Shown here piece by piece: positions 1 through 12,400 of a stretch of 64,000 nucleotides of DNA (position 1 is the stretch's first letter; each line of letters begins with the position of its first letter). Source of the DNA: Anisus vortex (taxonomy: Eukaryota; Mollusca; Gastropoda; Planorbidae); NCBI GenBank assembly GCA_949126835.1, contig OX421498.1, forward strand, positions 37,811,118-37,875,117. Direction: 5' to 3'. The position numbers and the translations under genes were made by a program. The notes beneath the pieces are model-generated. The model did no database searches. It had not been told where the DNA came from and saw only the letters and a list, made by a program, of their open reading frames with translations.

Positions 1-64
1 AGCAGAAGTTTTTGGCCTAGGACGTAATAATCTTCTGTCTAGAAGGAATGTCTGTAAACTAAAG
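1..64 (+). mobile_element. 3' tail of SINE family B (partial, window edge)
   Basis: The stretch with TGGCCTAGGACGTAATAATC and then TCTAGAAGGAATGTCTGTAA matches the tail of the complete SINE B copy at 62781-62952. It also matches the tails of the LINE A copies at 30268-30345, 57718-57760, 59945-60015 and 61535-61615. The head of the element lies outside the window. It falls in the 3' UTR or 3' flank of the tetraspanin gene. Confidence 0.6.
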
Positions 65-373
65 CCAATATAACCCTTTGACTAGCATATAACTGCTATG
101 AATTTCCATACAATTTTGGAGGCTATATGACATCTATATTTGAGGATTCAATGCATAGTGAAGCCTGAGTTGAAATACAAGTATATTTCTTGTTGATGTA
201 ATAATCAGGCATGGTTGAACTTAAAAAGAGTTTGCTTTCTATACAATATATACACAACTTTTAATTTACAATTTTTTTTTTCTGAACTTCCAAATCAATT
301 TTTACTTTACGGTATGGGTATTGCCCCCCCCCCCCCCCCATCAAAATAAAAAATGAAAAAAAAAGGGTTAAAC
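65..373. other. 3' UTR or 3' flank of the tetraspanin gene
   Basis: AT-rich sequence with a C16 homopolymer at 324-339. No certain polyadenylation signal could be assigned on the minus strand before the repeat at 1-64. Confidence 0.4.
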
Positions 374-430
374 TTACACAGTGTCTCTGATTGCACAACA
401 TAGCACCATGGAGAAAATCATACCCAATAT
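374..430 (-). CDS. tetraspanin last coding exon 7 (end of TM4, cytoplasmic tail, stop)
   Basis: Acceptor attttcag, then [18 protein letters not shown] and a TAA stop at 374-376. GMIFSMxLCCAIR is a close match to the C-terminus of CD9 as I remember it. The stop codon sits inside a GTGTAAGT string that could also serve as a splice donor, so a further exon beyond the window edge cannot be fully excluded. The 3' UTR runs below 374 and off the window. Confidence 0.88.
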   Translation of the reverse strand: MLGMIFSMVLCCAIRDTV

Positions 431-3400
431 CTGAAAATAAAAATGAGCTTATGCAAACATGCAGTCTGTGTTACTTGGAGGAACTTACTATCATACTAGT
501 CATATGATATGACATAGACATTGTGCAATTATTTGGGAAAGAGTGTCAATTTATGATAAGAAGGTAAAAAGTTATAACATTTGTTGGTTTAAAAAATACA
601 TTTTAATTTATTTTTATTTTTGATTATAGACATATTATGGGGCACGGTGGGCGAGCGGCACCGTGTTCGACTGGCGTTCCAAAGGTTCTAAGTTCAATCC
701 TGGTAAAGGCTAAGATTTTTCCCCAGACTGGAGGGTGTCCCTGAGTCTAACCAGCTCTGATGAGTACCTGCCGTTGATTTGTTGGGGTAAAGTCAAGGCT
801 GCTGGGCATTGTGCTGGCCACACTTCCCCTAGTTTGCCGTTGCTACAGACACTAGTGAACGCCACTTCACCAGCCCTATGAGCAATTTTGTCCGAAGGGT
901 ACTTAACTGTAACTATATTACATTTTTTTTTTTATCCTGTTTGGATATTTAAATTTTTAATAAAGATAGCAAAAAAGGTACAAAAATATACAAAGAAATG
1001 TTCCCTAGAACCCCCATTCTAATATCTTGATAAAATTGAAAATCGCTTTTAAAAATGTCTCTAAATGTTAAATGAAGTTTTGCTCATTAAGTCTTATAAG
1101 TTACAAAGCGGAATGAAACAAACCGAACAAAAAAAAAAAAAAAAAGGATGCTCTACTTACCAAAACCACAGCAACACCAATGGCTACTCCAGCAATTATG
1201 ATCAGCTTACTCTCAGCCCAGCTGTATAAAGCGGTTGAACAAGGCTAAGGAAAAAAAGTGACCAAAAAATCAGCAATGAAAATTACATAGCAGAATATTA
1301 GTCAAAATAAATTTGCAAAGTTCCATTTCATTTAATCCTTTTACCATTCTTTGAACTCAAATCATTAAAAGGTTCGTATTTTAGATAAAATATATAATGG
1401 ACATGGCATGCAGTAATAATGCAGGGGTACTACTGGCTAGAGACATTGAGTTAGTACAAAAAAATAATATTTTATATCTCCAACAACTGTATTTTCAATG
1501 AGAAGTAGAGAAGTCTAATAGAAAGTAATAGAATTCCTCTGGTTTTTCATATTATAACCACAATGTTCATGCAGAATAAAAGTGTAATTTACCACTTTAA
1601 CCGAGTAACTTTCCTAAATGACATGACAACAAAATGAGACTCATTACAAGATGTTTGAACCAGGCAAGAGATTCCAATGGTCAATTGACAGATAAATTAA
1701 ATACAAATTGTTTTATCTTTTCTGGTAATGAAGAAAAACAAGTGATGAGTAAAAAAGCTGGATGCTTTTTGCCAGGCCAAATTTTACCAGACCACAATTC
1801 ATTTTTAAAGCTCATTTTTTTTTTGTACCGGTAATTACAACTATTTGAATGAAATAAAGCAAATGAAACCTAGGAAATGTATCAGTGGGTAAAGCCTACC
1901 AGGAAATTGTTGGCCACAAAATCAATAAGTATCCATTTTATTTTTTGCACTGAAGTCTTTCCAATATTCAACAAATCCAGGCTAATCTTTACCAGAAAAG
2001 TTTTTAAAATGCTGGCCGATCTTTGCCAGGCAATAATTTGTTTGCTCCTTTAAGTGTATTTAAAACTGTTTGAATACCAAGGCTAATAAAACATAGAAAA
2101 GTGTTCTTTTAGGCAATGAAATATCTTTACTACCCAACAAATCCTTGTCTCCATTTGCAATATTGTGTCACAAAACCAATCTGTCATTAGAATAAGAAGA
2201 AAGTTTCCCACTTTAGAGACTTGTTTTTGATCTCACACAAAACAGTTATCTTCTTTACAAGAAGTGGCAGAGTATGTGGCTTGCTAACCTCAAGGTCTGG
2301 TGGAACTTTTTAAAATCCATTCAAGTCCAAGTATTCTGAATGACTTACCGTATTCAAATCATGAAGTTCAAAAACTTTACAAAGCACATTTTTATCCAAA
2401 ACCTTTTCTAAATGTGATAACACACAAGCTATGATATTACCTATAAGAATCCTGTATTCAATAAAGAAAAACTTCCACCATCCCTTTATTCCACTGCGAC
2501 CTTAAAAAAAATCATTTTACCTTAGCACTGTCAGTCAGCTGACATGAATCTGGAGTTTTCAAATTTGTTAATGCACCTTCAGCATAATCCAGAGCACCCA
2601 ACTTGTAGCCACAGCAGTGAAGCTGAAAACGAAAGTTTATTGTCCTATTAGTAACAAGGGCCACAGGCAAATTTTTACCTTACGATAGTTGTCTGGGTGA
2701 CAGCTCTCTGGGATCCCCTTCACATAGCCATAGTCAAGGTCCATTTTTTTATAACCACAACAGTCAAACTGAAAGCGAGAAACTGAATACATTTAACAAG
2801 CAAACACAGCTTGCTGGTACAAAGTCAGAAAAGAAATTAACAAAAAATAAATAATGCAAAGCAGTAATATTAAGATTGTTGAAATTCTTTGGCAGTAAAC
2901 ACTTCTTAAAAGATGCACGCAAATGATAATATGTGAGGCGAACTTGTCATGATACAAAAGGTGCCATAAATAAAAATAAAAGTTCTACAGTGGATGTTGG
3001 TGGAAAACAGTCTTTAGGCAGGGTGATGCAGAAATGGTGGGTAAAAGTTGACGGATGGTAAATGGTGAATAAGTTAATGCCTGCATCTTGCTTTTCTAAC
3101 TTGCAGTGAAATCTCTATGAACATCTGTGATTATAAAAAGTTTCCATGCACGGGCTGAGATTTGACACCCCGTAAATTTTTGTTAACCATTTTTATGCAA
3201 ACATCTTAAAAGCAACTGTTTATCTAGTATTGGTCAATATGATGGTGTCACAATGCTGTATTTTTAATAATAGGAGATAGTTTTATTGATGTTCTCAACA
3301 ATAACTATGCTGTTGCTAGCAGACATTTCTCTAAATACTGGACTGAGTTATTTCCCTTTCTACTTTTTTAAAATGCCATAATGACCATTTCCATTTTCTA

Positions 3401-6400
3401 GCCCCCTGGGTTAAAGGGAGGTAAACAAATTAACATATTGATCAATTTGTTTTCTTATTGTAAACTATTTTACTTTCTAGTCTTTTTATCCAAATGCTAA
3501 ACTTTTTAACTTACTGATTTAAAAAAAAAAGCATCAACATAATTTAACAGAATTTTTTTTACTCTTGTTTTAAATGACCTGTTTTTAATTCAATAAGATA
3601 TTTTTTGTGTGTGTTGGTCATCTTGTATCAATACCAATTTCTTAAAATTGTGACTACACATTCATTTAGGTACCTGGTAATTATCTATTTTTCCAATGTA
3701 AGTAATGTCACTAATTTGATGGTATTAATTTTTTTTACAAAAACTAACTACGTTTAATAAATAAAGTCTAGCACTAAAAAAAAATTAAATAAACCACCAA
3801 AAATATGATAAATTGTTTTTTTTGTGATGCTACCTCACAAACTGGTACAAAAATCTGCATAAGTAATTTTTCACTAGATGCAAAATAATGTGAAAAAAAT
3901 GGTCCTAAGTATTGCAATTATGATTGATCTCTAATTTGAATGCTTTAACTTCTATCTGCAGAGTTTACAAACAAATATTTTTTACAATTAAAATTGTTTC
4001 AGAAAATTACTTTAAAATTTGATTTTATGCAACTTTTTGATTAAAAAAAAAATTTCACCTTGATAATGTTTTTTTTTAAATTGACTAAATTTTTAATTTA
4101 TATTTTGAAGATTTAAACTTTAACAGCATATCAGTGCATTATATCAGTGCAAAAGTTCATGGCCAATGGGTAATATTTTGTCTTCTGGTGAAACATAACT
4201 TATCCATCGCATGGATGAAGAGCTAAAAATCTGTACTGTTCTTTTTTTTTTCTTCAATGACTGCAGTTACTTTAATTGATGTCATTTTGCATAGCCTTGA
4301 CCTAATTAATCGATTTTAAATGCCTTCAATAACTTGTAGATAAATAAATCAGCTTACATCAAACTAAATATCTTATTTTGCCTACTTCAGTACCATTCCA
4401 TGGGGTTGCATCACATTTAAATTTAAGAAAAAAAATGAAATTTTGTTTAGCATAATCTTTTAAAAAATATACCAAAAAATATACAAAAGATATAATGTAA
4501 TGCAAGCTTATATAAAACAGTTAAAAGTTCAGATTTGAAAAAAAAGAAAAGGATGTTTAAATATGTTTTTATATCTTCAATATTAACATGTACCCTTTTT
4601 TTTTTTAGAATCTAATTATCACATTGGTTCTTGTTATTCCTACCTAGATCCTACCTATAAGAGCCGATGGGCTTGCCAAAACTATTCTGGATGGCACCAC
4701 CAGAGGGGGGAGAAAAAGAGGAAGACAACATCAGGGAGTGGACAGGAGTAAAGCTGTGTCGGGATGAATGGAAGAGGCTGGTGTACATGTCGTCTGTGGT
4801 GCCCCAACAGTCCAACAGACTACGGGATATGTAGGATATGGGCAAGAATTATCACATATTCCTTTTTTTTTAAAAATAGTTTTGTCAAAATTTTTTTTTC
4901 AAACATTCTGCTGTAATGATCTTAGTCTCATTGTTCTTTCAAATGAAAAGTTATGTGTTGGTGTTCTTTCAAAAGAAAAGTTATGTGTTGGTGTTCTTTC
5001 AAAAGAAAAGTTATGTGTTGGTGTTCTTTCAAAAGAAAAGTTATGTGTTGGTGTTCTTTCAAAAGAAAAGTTATGTGTTGGTGTTCTTTCAAAACAAAAG
5101 TTATGTGTTGGTGTTCTTTCAAAAGAAAAGTTATGTGTTGGTGTTCTTTCAAAAGAAAAGTTATGTGTTGGTGTTCTTTCAAAAGAAAAGTTATGTGTTG
5201 GTGTTCTTTCAAAAGAAAAAAAGTTGAGTTGGTGTTCGTTCAAAGGAAAAGTTATTTGTGATATCCTTTCAAAGAAAACATTATTTGTTGTGTATTTCTT
5301 CTTACTAAGGATTGTAATGCTTAGGCCTATATTTCTATTAAAAGACAAAAGAAGAAAAAAAAACAACAACAAAGGGTTGTGTTTTTACTGTTATTCTTTA
5401 AAATACTCACTATAAATAAAACATTTAAAAAAATCAATCAAGAAAAAAATCAAATATCAAATTTAAACTTAGAGAAATACAAAACAAAAAAAATATAACA
5501 ATGATACATTTGCATTACTTATCAAGCAAAGAAATCTATGCATATCCAAACAATGTTGGTTCTTTCATAGGCATCTGAAAATAAGTATGCTGTATTAATT
5601 CTGCCTTAGGATTTTAGAAAAGGACATCACATAGTCCAAAAGGTATACAGTTTGAACTTAAAGGAAACAAACAAAATGTACATGTCCTTACTGAAGGTTA
5701 AATGTCCTTACAGAAGGTTTAAGTCATTACTCAATGTTTAATGTCCTTACTAAAGGTTTAATGTCCTTACCAAAGGTTTTATGTCCTTACTGAAGGTTTA
5801 ATGTCCTAACGAAAAGTTTGATGATTTTACTGAAAGTTAAGTGTCCTTAATGAAAGTTTACTGTCTTTATTGAAGGCTTAATGTAGTTACTGAAGGATTA
5901 ATGTCCTTACTGAAGGTTTAATGTCCTTACTGAAGGCTTTATGTCTTTACTAAAGGTTTAATGTCCTTACTAAAGGTTTAATGTCCTTACTGAAAGTTTA
6001 ATATCCTTACCAAAGGTTTAATGTCCTTACTGAAGGTTTGATATCCTAGCTAAAGGTTTAATGTCCTTACTGAAGTCTTAATTTCCTTACTAAAGGTTTA
6101 TGCATTGTCAGTTGTAAAACACAAATAACTTATAGTTTAATTGTGTAGATTATACAAAACGAAAAAGTGAATAAAAAAAAATCCTTACAAAGATTTCCAG
6201 CAATACAAAATTTCTATGGTTTTGCTCATCTACACTAAATAAAAAATGTTTTCCCACTATTAAACAACATCTTGGTTTGCTGCTAACATTGATTATAAAA
6301 AGATCAGGCATATGTTTTGGCGAGGGTATACAAGTTCTTTGCTTTGGATAAAAAGATCACTACTTTCATTCATTCATCAAAGTATCTAGGTTAATATTCA

Positions 6401-9400
6401 CTTAAGCACTGGATTTTTGTTGTGTCCAAATTCAGAAGGCACAAACTCTTGACATTATTTGTTTAAAATTCAAATCCGTTTAAAATTACATTTATCAATG
6501 ATAATACAATAGAGGTTTACAACAAGTCTGGTTTATGTCATGTTTTTTTATCTGTACCTTAAATTTTATCATCATGGTTTTGAGACTCAATTTTTTTTTT
6601 AAATATAAAAGCTGGAACACTTCAACTTTAAGTAAAGTTTCTCAATTTGGAAATATACCCTAAAGGAATAAATTTTTAAATAGTTTACACGGATCCTTAT
6701 CATGTAATTAATTACACAATACTTTATAACTTTATAGTATAATATGATGAATACTTACACTGGTCTGAATAGAGTCCATGAATGCTTTATGGGATTCATC
6801 AGTATAATATCCCTTCACAGCCTTCTCAAGGGTCTCTTCCAGTTTTTCTTTTACCTAGAAAGAAATAATAGAAAAAATGAAGAAGTCCAGTTTTGGTGAT
6901 CTGGTTCAAAATTGTGTGAGAGATGATGGGCCTAGAACTTGAATGGAATTTTGACTGGGTAGATTTTTTTTCTTCCATGCCACTAACTACAGAGGCGCGG
7001 TGGCCGAGTAGCAGCAAATCCTGGGTTCGAATCTTGAAGGATAGGATTCGTCTCAAGTCCGGAAGGTGTTCCTGAGTCTACCCAGGTGTGATGGTTACCG
7101 GACATTAATTGGGGCAAAGACTGGTAATTGTGCTGGCCACACAATCCTTTAGTAAGCCATGGCCACAGAAATTGCTGAATGCCACTTTACCGGCCCTATG
7201 GATCAATCTGGTCTGACTGGATGAATGTACTTCAGTTTCTACATCCACAAGGGTTTGGTTCAAGATTTGATAAAATTAACAAGGAGATAGTAAAGCATAG
7301 GTTCTCAACCTTTTTCGGCTCACCGCCCCCTTTTACATTTTTTTTCCGCTCACCGCCCCCCAACTTAATTTTAGCGGATACATTTGTTAATTAAAGGGAG
7401 ATAATTAACTTTTTTCATTTGAGGTAATATTTTTATAAAAAAATAAATGGCTTGCATTTATAACTTTGAAATGATATGATAGAACTGTAAAAATTATTTG
7501 AAAATTGTATAAATATTATATGACTAAAGAATTTATATGAATATTTTCAAGCATTTCCATTACTACCCAGTTTGTATAATTACTACGTATCTATACCGCT
7601 CATCTATTGTGGTTACTTCTTAACAACAAATTCAAACGCATTAAAGGACATCTCGGTAAAACATCAAAAGAGTAATATAAGAGTAATATTAACAGATGTT
7701 AAGGCGACAGTCCGGTGAACCAACCATAAGACGAGACGGCCGCATACCATATTTGCCAAATACTGACCCCCCCTACTTCATCGAAAAGTCATTGCGATTC
7801 TTATTTATTGTTCAATAATATGTATGCCTACTGTTGGGGGATATCAGATATTTAGTAGCACTTGCGTTTACATCATATTTCATCCAAAAACTAATCGATT
7901 CAAATAGCTGAGTTATTGAAATTATAGCAGGTACGTATGTACCGCCCACTTGCCCTTCATCGCCCCCCAATCGCCCCCGAGAATGTTATCGCCCCCCTAA
8001 AGCTTCTAATCGCCCCCTGGGGGGCGATATCGCCCCCGTTGAGAACCTATGTAGTAAAGGCTCGGCTGGCCACACAATTATGATGCTGAAAGTGGTAAAA
8101 CTATATGACTTACCCTTTAAAATATAATGGTTCTAGTCTGTAATTACTTCTTTTTATATGTTTCTATTCAATGTACAAGATTTCAGAATAAAAAAAATAA
8201 TAATTTAAAAAAATCAATGTCAACCAGTCTGCAGAACAGGTAGATTCCAGACAAACATATATTGATATTTCTTTTGAAGTAATTAAATTGAGTTTCAAAT
8301 CTTAAAAAAAAACTTGGTATAAATTAAATAGATTGAGGTTCATATTTTGCAGAACCTTAGTACCAACAAAAAAAGCCAGACACCAACAGGCACACAATAA
8401 TCCATTATAAGCACTTACTGTATCCTTGGCCACAGCTGCCCAAATTCCAAAGCCAAGGAGAACAGCAAAGATGATGAAAAGACAAATGAAAAACTGTGGA
8501 CAGAGAGGAATAATACTTCAAATATAAAATATTGACTTAAATATAAATAACAAATCATGTACAACAGTGTAACATTATAAACATTTAGCTTGAAAGTAAT
8601 AAAATATGAAAAGTATGCACTATAAATCACAATATCATATTAAACTTATGTAGGTATACTTGTATAATTTACAAGAAATTTGAGTGATAATTATCATATT
8701 TCATCATTTTTATCAAAATTTGACAAAATAAAATAAAAATAAATGTGCTAATAAATTCTGGGAGAGCATTAATTATATAATTTTGACAAACACAAACTTT
8801 TGTAAAAGAAAACCAATAACAACGAGCAACATAGTGTGTTGCAAAAAAATCAATTATCATCAATAAAAAATGCCCAACATCTTTAGTTTAAGGACTAAGG
8901 TTGAAAACAAATGAAACTTCCCTCACTGAACCTCTAATAACATTTGTTGCTTGTTTTAATGTTAAAAAAAATTTTTTTTTAAGTAAAGAGGCCTTTTGTA
9001 ATTATAAGCTGAAAAATAAAATTATGAATATAATAATAAAAGATCAGAAACTTACTGTAGCAAGCATGCACTGGTTCTCTCGGATGGCGCCACAGCATCC
9101 CAGAAAGCCCACCACCATGACTATCAGGCCGATGGCAATCAGGACGTAGGCCATGGTGTGGAAGATGTCCAGGTGTGGGGAGTCCTTCAAGTAGGAGGCA
9201 GCGTTCTCGTCCACTCTCAGCCATATTCCTACACCAAGTATAGCACAGCCCAACAACTACAAATAGAAGAGAAAACAAAAAAAATATATAGTTAAACAAA
9301 TTTAAAAAGATGAAAACAAATATATAGCTTTTCATGGCTGATATCCAGATTAGCCGTATTTCTGCGTAAATTGACATTTGCGGCTGATTTTCGGCTGATT

Positions 9401-12400
9401 ACGAAATATTTGGCTGAAATTCGTCTGAAGCCTGGCCAATAATGAAGTACTTGTAGAACCAAATTGGTCCCTATGGCTGATGAAGCAGCAGTTTCTGTGG
9501 CCACGGCATACTAGGGAATTGTGTGGTACAATAACCAGCCGCCTTTACTTTACCCTAACTAATGTTAGGTTCCCATCAGAGCTGGGTAGACTCAGGGACA
9601 ACCCGTGGTCCCAGGAAAAAATCCTAGCCTTGCACCAGGATTTGAATCCAGAACCTTCGGTGCAACAGCTGTATGCGCTGCCACTCTGCCACCCTGCCCC
9701 AGGGCTACTGTGGAACTCTATTTTTGGAGACTAGAGCAAGGTGGACAAGCAAGAGGTTAAAAAGAGCCATATTCCAGTTGTTTGGTTTTGTATATTATAA
9801 AGAGATTCATCTAGGATTCTTACTCTTTTCAAAAATTTAAATACATTCGAAATTTGAAAGATAATTTAAAAAAAATAATTTTGTTTTGTTTTAATTATAA
9901 GTAATTTTTTTCTTAGATAATTTTTTTTACATTTTTATTTGGAGATACAATTTACAAAGAGCCACACAGGCTCTGGGACTCAGGGAGCCACATTAGCCCA
10001 ACCATGGACTAAAGGAACAACCAAAACCAGTTGAAAAATAAACAAATACTTTAGTCGAGATTATATATAATTTTGATTTGTAAACCAAATTGGCACATTT
10101 GTAATTTGCCTTAAGCCCTAAGAATTGAAATTTTTGAAAATGTATTTCTTTTTTAAAAGTTATGTTAACCGAAAATTCCAGACTGAACCAAAACTTATAT
10201 TGAGAGAGCCAGAAAGTTGGCAAGCTGCCAAGGGAAGAAATTCCAGAGCTTAGTCAGTTCTGCAATGATATAGGGCAGTGTAGAAGATTATTAGTATATA
10301 TTATTAAGTGTTTAACATTGCCCTCGCATGGGGGGGGGGCATATGCCTGGGGGTGACACTTCTAGGGGGCGGCAAATATAGTCTAAATATAGCACCAAAC
10401 AAAGCAGTTGCAGTGTGCAAGGGGGCGTCGCTGAAACTTTTACCCTGGGGCGCTACATAGGACTGTGTGAGCACTTTGTGTTATAAGCATATAAAGTAGA
10501 CAATATATAAAGATGTAAATGTTAGAGATGTTTGTCTGTACACGCTAATCCTTAAATATTTCACTTTGAGACCCTACCCTAGACTAGAAGACAAGACAAA
10601 AGAGAATCGTATAACATTCTTTTTCTAGGTCCAATGTTGTTTTCCTGGAAATATTGTGAAAACTCGATGTGGATCCAGGCCTGGGAGGAATCCTGTGAAT
10701 CCCCATAGGGAGCCCAGGGGCCGTAATAACACCTCTCCAGTGGGCTCGATCTTGGGGCGTCTACCTTTTGTTGACGCTTCGAAAAAAAAAAACACAAGTG
10801 TTAACTCTGCACTGAGTGCAATGAATCCCGGGTTTAACTTAGCTAACTTAGCTTTATTAGTACCTTATACTTATAAAACTGTTTGGAGAAATCAGAAGCC
10901 ACACGATCCCATATTACAGGAAAATCCCTTTCAATTACTTATCTTGAAATGTTTAAAATGATAGCCTATTTTGCTGACGATTTTATGAAAAGTTGAATAA
11001 ACTATTTATGACGTATAAAAAATATTTCATTGTTTGAAACAAATATGTACTGTGTACACTATTATAAATGCCATAGGACTAAAACGAAATGCTTATTCTC
11101 CAGAAACGAAACCCATTTTCTCCAGATGTTGACATTTAAAAATACCAAAATGTTAACACTGTGTATTGTTCGGATCAATAAAGCAATCTTATATTATAAC
11201 TTGTCCCCGGGGGCTGTGGAGTCGGTAGATAAATGTTCCGACTTCTTAGTTTTTTGTACTTCCGACTCCAACTCCGACTCCAGGTACCCAAAATTTCCTC
11301 CGACTCCACAGCCCTGCTTGTCCCCGAATATTATAATTCTTACCATTCTCTTTAGCCAGACAAATTCCAGTACCGGTAATTAGAAGTGTGCGCAGTGGCA
11401 CTTGGGGAGGCGGGAGACGACGCGGAATATTGCAAAGGCTTTCATGATGTTGTTGAATTTTCGTTTTAAATTTTCAATGCGGTAAAATGCCGGTAGAATG
11501 CGACACCACAAAAGACTTTAATTTAGTGAAGAGCGACCTAAGGCATGGCATTGAATGGGGTATTGATAACAGAGAAGTAAAGGTAATGAGCAATTGCATA
11601 CCGGTAATCCATTTGATATAGATCTATGTTAAAATTCATCACCAGAGATTGCGCAAAAAAGTATTTGAATGTCTGATACCTTTATCAAAATGTATGCTTA
11701 GTTATTATAATATTGTTTGTTGATAACATTTTCAACATTATTTTCTTATTGTTATTGCTTGAGAAGGATACGTTTTATCATATCCCCATTTTATCTTCCG
11801 CACAATTCATATTGCCGAGTATAAAATGGGACAGTTGGCAGCTTTTCTTAGATTTTTTTAGGAGGGAAGGGAAAGCGGGGCTGAACGTCAACAAGACGTC
11901 TAAAAATAGCGCATTGCTCTTATATTGTCGGATAACTGGACAAGCAGCAGACAAAGTCTTCTTGGCAAGTAGTCCTCGTTATCGATTAGGTAAAGTCAAG
12001 AAGTAAAAGAAACGAAAGAAGGGGGGGGGGAAGAGAGAACTCGAATCACGTGATCGCATTACATCCTGGAACCATCATTATCGTCAACACAGTCGTAAGG
12101 GTTTGTCAAGCTCCAGAAACGATACTTTATACTCTTTGATAAACAAAAGATATGAGATACAAACAGTGGAGCGGATGGGGAGAACGGGTCACCTATTTCT
12201 TTTCTTTTTTCTTTTAGCATACGGATGAGACTTGTCGGAAGTACAATATTTGAATGCGCGATCGAAAAGAATAGCATATTAGAAGACATTTTGTTACACG
12301 CTTACATTCCTTACGTTAGCTAAAACAAAAGAGGATTTTTCCAATAGGAAACACGGTACATCTAAGAGCAGCGAAGCATAACTAATTATAATTATATATA

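Noticed and set aside
4768..5415. Repetitive open frames of 94-215 residues on both strands
   Set aside because: They are produced by the 30-bp minisatellite, whose period is a multiple of three. The same DNA is open in several frames, and there is no family likeness or splice context.
8979..9377. Minus-strand 132-codon frame overlapping tetraspanin exon 2
   Set aside because: It is an out-of-frame shadow of the exon. The correct frame is the 67-codon phase-0 exon at 9056-9256.
11030..11383. 117-codon plus-strand frame
   Set aside because: Its second half is translated MITE sequence (11208-11316) and the first half has no similarity.
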